Assembly (NCBI RefSeq): GCF_017921835.1
Contig: NZ_JAGEMN010000001.1
Coordinates: 303,874 to 367,873 of the forward strand
Direction: 5' to 3'
Source: Sporosarcina sp. 6E9
GTDB taxonomy: Bacteria; Bacillota; Bacilli; Bacillales_A; Planococcaceae
Length of the DNA: 64,000 nt
This document shows positions 26,624 to 34,401 of the stretch, piece by piece. A program made the position numbers and the translations under genes. Each line of letters begins with the position of its first letter. Position 1 is the first letter of the stretch. Under the pieces are notes generated by a model, which saw nothing but the letters and a program-made list of their open reading frames with translations, had not been told where the DNA came from and did no database searches.

Positions 26624-26757
26624 TATTTTGTGTTTTTCTTTTTTGCAGCTTCTTCTAATTTGGTTTTCGGCTCTGTTGCGAATTCCGTATCTGCAATACC
26701 CTGCGGTGTTACGCTATTCGCTTTTTTACCTTTGTTATGATTGTTTTTTTTGGACAT
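26623..26757 (-). CDS. sspL: Small acid-soluble spore protein SspL-like
   Basis: A 44-residue Lys-rich protein reading MSKKNNHNKGKKAN, then SVTPQG and EPKTKLEEAAKKKNTK. The VTPQG and PKTELEERAKKSNTK-type tail are characteristic of SspL, a minor forespore-specific spore protein. AAGGTGGTGA stands at good spacing before ATG 26757. Its TAG stop shares its final base with the terminal GGTACC of repeat copy 8, so the element sits exactly at the gene end. Confidence 0.88.
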   Translation of the reverse strand: MSKKNNHNKGKKANSVTPQGIADTEFATEPKTKLEEAAKKKNTK

Positions 26758-26882
26758 TGATGTCACCACCTTTGATCATAGTTTTGCACTTGCTTCGCAT
26801 CCTTAGTCATTAAAGGGTTAAATAGTTCTGGTGTGGGTAAACTTTCAGTACATTTGGTAGTAAAAAGTAGAGGTGCAGTTAC

Positions 26883-27503
26883 GTGGAAAATATGGAATGT
26901 GATTTTACGACGATGACACAAACCCTGAAAAAGGATATACATAAAGTTATAAGTGAATTACAGGGTAATTTAGAAGTAATTGATGATGAAAGCAATTGTC
27001 TGCTTTGTAATTTTGAAAAAATAAAGGAAACGTTTTTAGATATTGAAATTAAAGCTGCAACTTTTTACTTAAATTGTTATTTAGCTCCATTTACGGACAA
27101 GTATCCGGAGTTGTCAATAAGTTTGCAAGAAATGTCGAGAATGAAACATGGTGCTTTAATTGTAATAGAACGTGAAGATTCGCTCGAAACTTTGATAAGA
27201 CCGGGGATCCCGTTAGGCGCAGAATTGACCCATTCATTATTAGAATCCATTTTTTATCCTGGGAACCCACTTCATGATGGCGCTGTGTTGGTTCGACTGA
27301 ATCAGATTGTTTCCGCAGCAAACGTTCTCCCGTTATCGGAAATATATACAGGCGATAAAAAACTTGGCACGCGCCATCGTGCAGCATTGGGTTTAAGTGA
27401 ACGAAGCGATGCACTTATACTCGTTGTTTCAGAAGAGACGGGAAGGGTTTCATTTGCTAAAGGGGGGAATATGTACCCAATAACTACACATGGCGGTATG
27501 TAG
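26883..27503 (+). CDS. cdaS: Diadenylate cyclase CdaS (sporulation type)
   Basis: 206 residues. The C-terminal DisA_N catalytic domain (residues about 75-200) has the DGA motif in HDGAVLVRLN and RHRAA in GTRHRAALGLSE, which bind ATP for c-di-AMP synthesis. The N-terminal two-helix region (TQTLKKDIHKVISELQGNLEVID) is the autoinhibitory YojJ domain that distinguishes CdaS from CdaA and DisA. In B. subtilis CdaS is forespore-specific and acts in germination. GTG 26883 follows AGAGGTG. Confidence 0.93.
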   Translation: MENMECDFTTMTQTLKKDIHKVISELQGNLEVIDDESNCLLCNFEKIKETFLDIEIKAATFYLNCYLAPFTDKYPELSISLQEMSRMKHGALIVIEREDSLETLIRPGIPLGAELTHSLLESIFYPGNPLHDGAVLVRLNQIVSAANVLPLSEIYTGDKKLGTRHRAALGLSERSDALILVVSEETGRVSFAKGGNMYPITTHGGM

Positions 27504-27515
27504 TATTTTTGGGCG

Positions 27516-27552
27516 AAAAAATATCCCAAGTAAAAGAACTTGGGATAGTCTT
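27516..27552. terminator. Bidirectional terminator between cdaS and the DoxX gene
   Basis: A run of A, then ATCCCAAGT / ACTTGGGAT around a six-base loop, then a T-rich tract. It serves converging genes and is copied at 28621-28650. Confidence 0.88.
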
Positions 27553-27555
27553 TAT

Positions 27556-28119
27556 TTATTCTTTTCGTTTCCTAGTGGACCAAGGCGTTCCTAAACGAGG
27601 CAACACCCAACGATCTAGTCCATACCAACCGGCAACTTTCCAAGCCAGAATTAGTAGTATTGCAATCATGAACATAACGGGATTCGAACTTACAGTACCT
27701 GCTAATAAGAATGACATATTCATAAGTGCGCCGAAGAATGCTGCAATACCTGTTAAAAGTCCGACGATTAAGCCAAGTCCAATTAACACTTCACCCCATG
27801 CAACCATATAAGAAAACGGGACCGCATTTGGAATTACGACGTTCTCCAAAAACCAAGCATACCACCCTGCAACATCCCCAGCTTCAGCTTTTGCCAGGGC
27901 ACCACCCATAAATCCTTCAATAGCAACTCCGGCATTGGCACCTGTCCAAACGTCGGAAGTAACTTTTCCAATTCCCGCAGTTAACCAAGAATAACCAAGG
28001 TATAATCTTAAAATCAACCATATCCACGCGGATGTCGTGTTGGAAAATAACCATCTTGATAGTGGATTTTCCTCGATAATAACATGTTTACCAAATTGAG
28101 ATTTCTGTAATTCAACCAT
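27556..28119 (-). CDS. DoxX-family membrane protein
   Basis: 187 residues with four membrane helices. LRLYLGYSWLTAGIGKV near the start, GWGEVLIGLGLI-type AWGEVLIGLGLIVGLLTG, and a final Trp-rich helix fit DoxX/DoxD-type proteins, including thiosulfate:quinone oxidoreductase subunits and the B. subtilis CatD/YfiD-like group. Function here is unknown; the sulfur cluster at 47-52 kb is far away. A truncated copy lies at 28621-28812. Confidence 0.88.
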   Translation of the reverse strand: MVELQKSQFGKHVIIEENPLSRWLFSNTTSAWIWLILRLYLGYSWLTAGIGKVTSDVWTGANAGVAIEGFMGGALAKAEAGDVAGWYAWFLENVVIPNAVPFSYMVAWGEVLIGLGLIVGLLTGIAAFFGALMNMSFLLAGTVSSNPVMFMIAILLILAWKVAGWYGLDRWVLPRLGTPWSTRKRKE

Positions 28120-28158
28120 TTCCTCACCTCATAATTATATTTTGTATTACTGGATGCA

Positions 28159-28281
28159 TTAATTTGTGTAAGATAATAAAGCGTTTTGATCGAATTGTTG
28201 AAGTGCTAGTAGAGCTTCATCTTTATTCGAATACTCGAAGATTCTAATGTTCATTTTCTCGAAAACTGTAATTACCCACAT
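28159..28281 (-). CDS. 40-residue conserved small protein, copy 1
   Basis: A complete ORF of 40 codons starting MWVITVFEKMN and ending ALLSYTN, too short for routine calling. AAAAGGAGAATG lies ten bases upstream of the ATG. A second copy at 29126-29248 on the opposite strand differs at only a few codons (NIRIFEYSNKD against NVRIFEYHDKN), and most differences are conservative, which supports real translation. Predicted fold is strand-helix-strand. Family and function are unknown; similar short proteins may exist in other Bacillales. Confidence 0.8.
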   Translation of the reverse strand: MWVITVFEKMNIRIFEYSNKDEALLALQQFDQNALLSYTN

Positions 28282-28339
28282 TGTGCATTCTCCTTTTTTT
28301 TTATTAGCTATATTCTTTGAACCATTGCGTCTAAGTGAT

Positions 28340-28356
28340 TTGTTCGTCTAACTTAA
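28340..28356 (-). promoter_or_regulatory. Conserved 17-mer upstream of small-protein copy 1
   Basis: TTAAGTTAGACGAACAA (on the minus strand) is identical to 29057-29073 upstream of the other copy, while sequence between it and the ATG has diverged. It may be a binding site or just the end of the duplicated block. The rest of 28357-28616 holds nothing I can identify. Confidence 0.4.
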
Positions 28357-28620
28357 TTCTTATTATACTAGCATTTGTAGTATCGGAACATACATTGTGA
28401 AATAGTTCACAAAGTGTCCAAAGTATTTTGTCGAATTTGTGAAAACATTTGAATCAGGATTTACATGGCGGGAATTATAAGCCGAATTACGCAATAGTTT
28501 GCATACATTTATACAATATATACAGCTCAAAGGGATAACGACTTCAAAAGCGTTGCCAGCGATCAAGGCTGCAGTTTACGAAAATGGATGAGTCTTTGAA
28601 ACGGGAACATTGTTAAATAA

Positions 28621-28812
28621 AAAATATCCCAAGTAAAAGAACTTGGGATATCATCTCATTAATTTTGTTTTCTTGTGGACCACGGCGTTCCTAAACGAGG
28701 CAATTCCTGTTAAAAGTCCGACGATTAGGCCAAGTCCAATTAATACTTCACCCCATGCAACCATATAAGAAAACGGGACCGCATTTGGAATTACGACGTT
28801 TTCTAAAATTCA
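28621..28812 (-). pseudogene. Truncated duplicate of the DoxX gene end with terminator
   Basis: The terminator hairpin (ATCCCAAGT / ACTTGGGAT) and the DoxX C-terminal codons (CGTTCCTAAACGAGGCAA) are followed by an internal deletion of about 145 bases, and then the middle of the gene (CCTGTTAAAAGTCCGACG through GGAATTACGACGTT). Homology stops a few bases before GGTACC of repeat copy 9, so the 5' half is missing exactly where the element begins. Confidence 0.88.
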
Positions 28813-28957
28813 GGTACCTGTGTTAGGGACTATTCAGTAAATTCACTACAATTGAATAAAATAAATGAAGGTGGCGACCATGAAAGGCTTTGTAGAAATC
28901 CCTTTGACTATTTATCCAAAGCCGTGAATTGTCATAAATCAACCTTGCACAGGTACC
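28813..28957 (+). repeat. Dispersed palindromic element, copy 9 (145 bp)
   Basis: Left end GGTACCTGTGTTAGG is altered, right end CTTGCACAGGTACC intact. Boxes TTCACTACAATTGAATAAA and GTGAATTGTCATAA are kept; the central stem is weak. It joins the DoxX fragment on its left. Confidence 0.92.
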
Positions 28958-29056
28958 TTTCAATCGGATATTCACAAATTCGACTTAAGAAATTGGAGAC
29001 TTTGTGACTCTTTCAAAAAGGCCTTCAACTCATTGAAAATAGGCGTAAAATAAGAG

Positions 29057-29073
29057 TTAAGTTAGACGAACAA
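29057..29073 (+). promoter_or_regulatory. Conserved 17-mer upstream of small-protein copy 2
   Basis: TTAAGTTAGACGAACAA, identical to the minus-strand 28340-28356. A TATACT hexamer follows about 30 bases later (near 29101), a plausible -10 box for the small gene. Confidence 0.4.
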
Positions 29074-29125
29074 CTCTTTTAGAATTAATAATTAATAAAA
29101 TATACTGGGATAAGGAGAATGCAAA

Positions 29126-29248
29126 ATGTGGGTAATTACAGTTTTTGAGAAAATGAATGTTAGAATCTTTGAGTACCATGACAAGAACGAAGCTTTACTA
29201 GCACTTCAAAAATTCGATCAAAACGCTTTATTATCTTACACAAATTAA
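29126..29248 (+). CDS. 40-residue conserved small protein, copy 2
   Basis: Forty codons from ATG 29126 (MWVITVFEKMNVRIF) to LLSYTN and TAA, with GGATAAGGAGAATG upstream. It is the inverted-orientation partner of the gene at 28159-28281. Identity continues from the shared 17-mer upstream to TTAATGCAT at the stop, so the duplicated block is roughly 200 bases and includes the control region. The two copies face away from the repeat-rich interval between them. Function unknown. Confidence 0.8.
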   Translation: MWVITVFEKMNVRIFEYHDKNEALLALQKFDQNALLSYTN

Positions 29249-29418
29249 TGCATTCGGGGCTATTCGGGATATCATTGAATAAATGATTCCAGGGTAGCTT
29301 TTTTTGAGCATAGAAATAATTGCATTGAGAAAAATAATTTTAACTACTTCTATCGTAATTATTGGTGTATATTAATAGAAATAAATAATTTGGCAATTTA
29401 GGAAGGAAGGTATGTACC

Positions 29419-30123
29419 GTGAGTGTTCGGAATTCAGATCGATTTATATTTGCTTATAATCGTATCGAGAAAGCAATGGAAAAAATGAGCGGCTTAATAG
29501 ATTATATGCCTTTTTCGAGGCTAATTGACAGAACCAAGAAGGGAAGCGCGGTTATTCGTAAGTTTGAAGATGATTTGCGGGTTTATGCAAATTTGCGGAA
29601 TGCAATCGTGCATAATCGGACTGATGTTGAATATGCTATCGCTGAACCTCACGATGACATTGTGGAAATGATTGAATATATCGATCGTGAACTTGCAAAA
29701 CCAGTTACAGTCGGTCAAATGTTCCGAAGAAAAGTTCATACCTTAAAGTCCACGGACACACTTTTAATGGGTTTAGAATTGATTCGTAAACAAAAATTTA
29801 ATCAAATTCCGCTTTATAGAAATTCCGAATTCGTTGGGCTTGTAACTGCGAACGGCATTACATATTGGCTGGCTGATGAATATCCGGACGGCGTTATATC
29901 TGGAGAAATGCCACTCTTAATCGACATTTATTACTATGAGAAAAAGAAAAATACCTATCGTTTTATTAGTCAAGATCTTTCAGTTTATGAAGCAGAGGAA
30001 TATTTTAAAAAAGCAATGAGCCAAGGTAAGCGGATTGAGGCACTTCTGATTACGCCAACCGGCAACAGTTCGGAAAAACTTCTCGGAATTATAACCCCCG
30101 CTGATTTACTAAAAATCGATTAA
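29419..30123 (+). CDS. CBS-pair protein with HEPN-like N-terminal domain
   Basis: 234 residues. Residues 1-90 are helical and end with NLRNAIVHNR, an R-x4-H arrangement (Arg60, His65) like the HEPN motif. Residues about 95-234 form a CBS pair (VGQMFRRKVHTLKSTDTLLMGLELIRKQKFNQIPLYRN, FVGLVTANGITYWL, LLGIITPADLLKI), which usually binds adenine nucleotides such as AMP, ATP or c-di-AMP. GTG 29419 follows GGAAGGAAGG. A nucleotide-gated HEPN regulator is possible. It stands alone, ahead of repeat copy 10; no obvious partner is adjacent. Confidence 0.78.
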   Translation: MSVRNSDRFIFAYNRIEKAMEKMSGLIDYMPFSRLIDRTKKGSAVIRKFEDDLRVYANLRNAIVHNRTDVEYAIAEPHDDIVEMIEYIDRELAKPVTVGQMFRRKVHTLKSTDTLLMGLELIRKQKFNQIPLYRNSEFVGLVTANGITYWLADEYPDGVISGEMPLLIDIYYYEKKKNTYRFISQDLSVYEAEEYFKKAMSQGKRIEALLITPTGNSSEKLLGIITPADLLKID

Positions 30124-30130
30124 AAACTTC

Positions 30131-30276
30131 GGTACCTGTGCAAGGCACTATTCGGAAAATACACTACAATTGCATAAATTGAAAAAGGGATGCAGACTAT
30201 ATCAAACATTGTCGACATCCCTTTGCTTATTTATTCAAGGTCGTGAATTGTCATAATTCAATCTTGCACAGGTACC
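30131..30276 (+). repeat. Dispersed palindromic element, copy 10 (146 bp)
   Basis: Intact left end GGTACCTGTGCAAG and right end CTTGCACAGGTACC. Left box CACTACAATTGCATAAA, right box GTGAATTGTCATAATTCAA. The central stem GGGATGCAGAC / GTCGACATCCC is mostly paired. It begins seven bases after the stop of the CBS gene. Confidence 0.94.
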
Positions 30277-30369
30277 TTTTTCCAGAAGTATTAAAATGCT
30301 TTTTTGGTAAAAGATAAGTTGAATTGTAACAACATCAATTCAATTATCTAATCAAAGGAGTGAAATACA

Positions 30370-30708
30370 ATGGGAATCATTCGAAGGATTGCTCTGGCAT
30401 TAGTTATCATTGGTGCAATTAACTGGGGCTTGATTGGTTTTTTCAAATTTGACTTAGTTGCAGCCATTTTTGGAGGACAAGATGCGGCTCTGTCTCGGTT
30501 GATTTATGCTCTGGTTGGAATTAGTGGGCTTGTTTGTATAGGGCTTTTACTAAAACCGGACGAGGAATTGGACACCGTTACCAATAGTCGGAGATTTACT
30601 AATCCCGATTTAAGTACCGAGTTTGGAGAAGAGCCGGATTTTACCAAAGATAAGAAAGTTGATAAAAAGAAATCAGATCCAAATAATCATCAAGGTCCTT
30701 TAATGTAA
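30370..30708 (+). CDS. DUF378-family small membrane protein
   Basis: 112 residues. Two membrane helices with the DUF378 signature ALVIIGAINWGLIGFFKFDLVAAIFGG and LSRLIYALVGISGLVCI, followed by a charged cytoplasmic tail of about 45 residues (DKKVDKKKSDPNNHQ) that is longer than in most members. ATG 30370 follows AAAGGAGTG. Family function is unknown. Confidence 0.9.
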   Translation: MGIIRRIALALVIIGAINWGLIGFFKFDLVAAIFGGQDAALSRLIYALVGISGLVCIGLLLKPDEELDTVTNSRRFTNPDLSTEFGEEPDFTKDKKVDKKKSDPNNHQGPLM

Positions 30709-30713
30709 ACGAA

Positions 30714-30761
30714 AAAGCAGCCATTTTGAAGGTGAATTATCCTTCAATTCGGCTGCTTATT
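30714..30761. terminator. Bidirectional terminator, DUF378 / urea transporter
   Basis: AAGCAGCC and TTTGAAGG pair with CCTTCAA and GGCTGCTT around an eight-base loop. It overlaps the stop codon of the converging urea transporter gene. Confidence 0.88.
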
Positions 30762-31741
30762 TCTTGGCGATATCCCGTGTAAGGCACCGTTTGTTTATAT
30801 TTATAGCCCTGGAAAACCTTCCCCAATGCGATAAATAGCCATGAACATATTATGAACGGGAATGTTAATGCGGGGAGTCCAAGTGGGTCGAGAAGCAACT
30901 CCAATCCTGCGGTTATGGGGACTGTTAACATTGCTGCGAGCGTGCCGATATACGGCGTTTTTTTCGGTTTTTTATTGAAGACTAAACTAACGGCGATAAT
31001 TGTCAAAACGGCGTTATAATTGTATAGACCCAAATTTAACGAATGCGTGTCAGCTCCGATAAAATAAGCGGTTATCCACGATACAAATGTTCCAATTATG
31101 GCATACAACCCAAATCTCCAGCCTGCCCAAAACAGCGCTAATAGTATAAGCGATCCAGTCCAAAGTGAGTCGATGACGAACACTTCACCAATTCCTTTGA
31201 TCATCCCGACCAATAGAGTTGGCGTCCCTTCAACTGGCAAATTCCACATTGCTGGTGAACTTATGACAAAATCGGGATCCATATATAATGTGTCGACGCG
31301 GTAAGCGATAAGTAGACCAATCCATGTGATGAAAACGAATGGAATAGTCAATACAGGCACGTTCCACTTGTCCAATACTTTTGTCAGCATTTTCAAGGAT
31401 AATGCGGCAAGAGCGGCGGCAAATAACGCGATAAACCAGCGCTTATCCCCGTGAAGAAAGAGAATTGTGGAAATACCGCAAAGGATAGCGTTAAAACCAT
31501 AAATTCCATTGCGAATTAAATCCGAATCTCCGCCACAATATTTTCCTGTAATTGTTCCCACAATCGAACTTAGAAATGCCATTAAACCCAAAAGAGGGGA
31601 GTGCAATGTAATTCCAATTAGAATTAGAAATCCGGAAAAGGCATTTCCCACTAATAAAACTTGTGAAAATCCTTTTAATGAACTAGCTATAAGTAAATAG
31701 AACTTTTGGAAAAAGTGAAAGTTTAGTGCAGCTGGTGGCAT
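30737..31741 (-). CDS. Urea transporter (UT family)
   Basis: 334 residues with about ten membrane helices in two homologous halves. FLLVGNAFSGFLILIGI-like VLLVGNAFSGFLILIGITL, GIYGFNAILCGIS in the first half and the matching LGLYNYNAVLTIIAVSLVF in the second half are UT (PF03253) signatures of the urea-selective channel. No urease genes are in the window. It suits a ureolytic Sporosarcina-like organism. The start is ATG 31741. It is monocistronic and convergent with DUF378. Confidence 0.9.
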   Translation of the reverse strand: MPPAALNFHFFQKFYLLIASSLKGFSQVLLVGNAFSGFLILIGITLHSPLLGLMAFLSSIVGTITGKYCGGDSDLIRNGIYGFNAILCGISTILFLHGDKRWFIALFAAALAALSLKMLTKVLDKWNVPVLTIPFVFITWIGLLIAYRVDTLYMDPDFVISSPAMWNLPVEGTPTLLVGMIKGIGEVFVIDSLWTGSLILLALFWAGWRFGLYAIIGTFVSWITAYFIGADTHSLNLGLYNYNAVLTIIAVSLVFNKKPKKTPYIGTLAAMLTVPITAGLELLLDPLGLPALTFPFIICSWLFIALGKVFQGYKYKQTVPYTGYRQEISSRIEG

Positions 31742-31956
31742 GTATATATCGTCCTTATCGTATTTATCATATTTTAGGTAACAAATTAATTAATTGCACC
31801 TAATAGAATGTTGTCCAAGAAGTATTTAGGTATGGTAACATAAAAAAACCATTACGATAACCCAAAACGATATATTTGTAGTTTTCAGCATCTTGTCTGA
31901 CAAGTGCTATACTAAAAGAGTCAAATGATATCCATAAAAAATAGGGAGGAATAATT

Positions 31957-32328
31957 ATGAAACTAGGCGCATTTTCGATAAGTTTAACGGTAAAAGACAT
32001 TCATAAATCAAAAGCATTTTACGAAAAACTAGGATTTCAAGATTTAGGTGGAGACATATCGCTGGGATGGCTGATATTGAAAAATGGAAGCACCGTAATT
32101 GGGCTATTCCAGGGAATGTTTGAAAAGAACATACTTACCTTTAATCCAGGTTGGGATCAAAACGCTGAAAATCTCGACTCTTTTATAGACATTCGAGAAC
32201 TTCAAGCGCAGCTCAAAGCAAAAGGAGTTAACTTCTTAACAGAAGCGGATGAATCAAGTGAAGGGCCCGCGAGTTTTACGATTGAAGATCCGGATGGTAA
32301 TCCTATTCTTGTGGACCAACACAGGTGA
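31957..32328 (+). CDS. VOC-family (glyoxalase/bleomycin resistance-like) protein
   Basis: 123 residues, one VOC fold made of two beta-alpha-beta3 modules. [22 protein letters not shown] opens the first module, and [17 protein letters not shown] closes the second with the usual DPDGN turn. ATG 31957 has AGGGAGGA. Metal ligands and substrate are not evident; many such proteins are uncharacterised. Confidence 0.9.
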   Translation: MKLGAFSISLTVKDIHKSKAFYEKLGFQDLGGDISLGWLILKNGSTVIGLFQGMFEKNILTFNPGWDQNAENLDSFIDIRELQAQLKAKGVNFLTEADESSEGPASFTIEDPDGNPILVDQHR

Positions 32329-32337
32329 TTATCAAAA

Positions 32338-32375
32338 AAAAGTAGTGCAGGCCAATTTACTGGCTCGCACTACTA
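32338..32375 (+). terminator. Terminator after the VOC gene
   Basis: AGTAGTGC and GGCCA pair with TGGC and GCACTACT around ATTTAC, with poly-A before and T-rich sequence after. Confidence 0.85.
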
Positions 32376-32405
32376 TATTTATATGTGCAACTTATGAATC
32401 TAGGT

Positions 32406-33710
32406 TTATTTAAATGGTATTTTCATAGCTTCAGCCATTAATGTCGGAAAATCTGTATTTTCGATTAGACCCGAAAATTTGTGGGCTTGTGGACCATAAG
32501 CATAGACAGGAATGTCTGTACCTGTATGTCCAGTATGAGTCCAACCGACAAGTGCATGCTTAGAGATTGTTGAATTAATCTCGAATGCTGGATTGCTTGC
32601 TTGTTTGATTTGATTAATTTCAGCTTCTGTTAATGAAATTCCTGTGTAGTGCAATATGACTTCTTGAATATTACTTTGATCTTCATTTAATTGAGATGCC
32701 ATGAAATCGCCTGTCGCTGTTATATTTTTAAGAATTTCTAAATTCGCACCTGATTTTCCGTAACCGCCAACAGACATTCCACCGGTGTCGTGGTCACCTG
32801 CAATAACGACAAGCGTTTTCTTATCTTTTTTCGCGAAATCCATTGCGGCTTCAACTGCATCTTCAAACGCTTCAGCGTCTTTCATCGCCCACGCCGCATC
32901 ATTAGCATGACCAGCCCAATCGATTTGACTACCTTCAACCATTAGAAAGAATCCATCTTTATCATTACTTAAAACATTAATGGCAGCTGCGGTCATTTCC
33001 TTCAAGCTTGGCTCATCAGTTGCCTCACGATCTAGTTCAGGGGATAAGCTATCCTCAGCAAAAAGACCAATCAGTTTGTCTGTTTTCTCTAAGTTTTTTA
33101 ACGATTTTGCATCGGACACAATTTCATAACCATCTTGTTTTGCTTTGTTTAATAAATCATCACTAAAATATTTTTTACCGCCGCCTAGTATGACGTCAAC
33201 ATCATTTTGAAGGAGTTGTGGAGCAATGTCTTTTTCATCCGCGCGCGATTCAACATGTGAAGCAAATACCGCAGGCGTGGCATGGGTAATCGTCGAAGTA
33301 GCGATTAATCCTGAAGATTTACCACTCTTTTCAGCAGCTTGTAAAATCGTTTCGAGTTTATTGCCATCTGGATCCATACTAATTATGCCATTGTTCGTTT
33401 TCGTTCCGGTTGCCATCGCTGTTCCAGCCGCGGCAGAATCCGTCACTTCCGAATTTGCGGAATACGTCCTGTGCATGCCAACGAGATGGGAATCCATGAC
33501 CGATTCTTCGCCTTTATACAATCGATAATTTGTCGCATACGCACTAGAGTACCCGTCTGGAATCATGAAAATGACATTTTCCACTTTTTTATTCGATTCA
33601 GGATTTTTGGCTTTAGCGGTTTGTTGTGATGCATATCCCACAAAGCTTCCTACAATCAAACTCCCAGCAAGCGCAAAAATCATACTTTGTTTCTTGAAAG
33701 TTTTCTTCAA
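32406..33710 (-). CDS. phoA: Alkaline phosphatase, exported
   Basis: 434 residues with an N-terminal signal sequence (MIFALAGSLIVGSFVGYASQ). Zinc/magnesium alkaline phosphatase fold: IFMIPDG (first metal Asp), nucleophile Ser in TDSAAAGTAMATG, ITHATPAVFASH, EGSQIDWAGHANDA and VIAGDHDTGG. It hydrolyses phosphate monoesters outside the membrane and is usually induced by phosphate starvation through PhoPR; no clear Pho box was identified. The start ATG follows AAGGAGGAAT. Repeat copy 11 lies 145 bases upstream of it. Confidence 0.95.
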   Translation of the reverse strand: MKKTFKKQSMIFALAGSLIVGSFVGYASQQTAKAKNPESNKKVENVIFMIPDGYSSAYATNYRLYKGEESVMDSHLVGMHRTYSANSEVTDSAAAGTAMATGTKTNNGIISMDPDGNKLETILQAAEKSGKSSGLIATSTITHATPAVFASHVESRADEKDIAPQLLQNDVDVILGGGKKYFSDDLLNKAKQDGYEIVSDAKSLKNLEKTDKLIGLFAEDSLSPELDREATDEPSLKEMTAAAINVLSNDKDGFFLMVEGSQIDWAGHANDAAWAMKDAEAFEDAVEAAMDFAKKDKKTLVVIAGDHDTGGMSVGGYGKSGANLEILKNITATGDFMASQLNEDQSNIQEVILHYTGISLTEAEINQIKQASNPAFEINSTISKHALVGWTHTGHTGTDIPVYAYGPQAHKFSGLIENTDFPTLMAEAMKIPFK

Positions 33711-33854
33711 TTAAATTCCTCCTTCAAAGTATCGTACAATTTAAGTCTATCGCTGGTTTGTTAAGCTAGTATTAAACTAGTGTAAAGAAATTGTTAATCT
33801 TCGGTAGGAAACACAAAAAATCCCCACCTAAAAATAGGTAAGGATTAAAATTTA

Positions 33855-34001
33855 GGTACCTGTGCAAGACACTACTCAGTTAATTCACTACAATTGCATA
33901 AAGAGAAGATTGGATACTGATTACAAAATACTTTGTCGATAGCATATTTGAATTTTTATCCGTATAATTGAATTGTCATAATTCAACCACGCACAGGTAC
34001 C
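33855..34001 (+). repeat. Dispersed palindromic element, copy 11 (147 bp)
   Basis: Left end GGTACCTGTGCAAG, right end CACGCACAGGTACC with two changed inner bases. Left box TTCACTACAATTGCATAAA and right box TTGAATTGTCATAATTCAACC are complete. The element points away from phoA, whose start is to its left on the minus strand. Confidence 0.94.
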
Positions 34002-34018
34002 TCTCTTTGGTTGTTTAT

Positions 34019-34394
34019 TTAACGCGTGCGATATAGGTGGATGAGGTTTTGATTTTCTCCTCTAGCAAATACATCAATCCGGTTGGGTCCCCAAGACACG
34101 GCAGCTGGAGCTGATGTTAATGAACCGCCAAGGTCTACCCAGTTTTCCCACCGAGAACCATTCCATGTTCTTTGATATAGCCTTTGATTTGTTCCCCTTA
34201 CAAAACGTCGAGTTGATTCGGACGGCGTGAGGAAACAGTGGGGCTACTTGTCAATACACCGCCAAGGCTATCCCAGTTACTCCAGTTAGAGCCATCCCTC
34301 CATTAACCGTCTGTTCCTCTTTTCAATCACATCAATCCGATTAGGTCCCTAACCAAGAGTTTCCCATTCGCTCCAATTGCGTCCGTACCACCTT
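34019..34394 (-). pseudogene. Decayed PLL/DUF346-like beta-propeller lectin fragment
   Basis: Read on the minus strand, pieces in shifted frames give [18 protein letters not shown], then [12 protein letters not shown] and YRTR before TAA, plus an earlier blade (WSEWETLG, then GPNRIDV). W-x-x-W, LGG-x-LTS and RIDVFARG are signatures of the PLL/DUF346 propeller blades of fucose-binding lectin-like proteins. Several stops and frameshifts interrupt it, so only the last two or three blades remain of a dead gene. Confidence 0.75.
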
Positions 34395-34401
34395 TTACAA
34401 T

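Noticed and set aside
26604..26813. Plus-strand ORF over the sspL region
   Set aside because: It is the antisense shadow of sspL, which has a ribosome site and clear SspL signatures.
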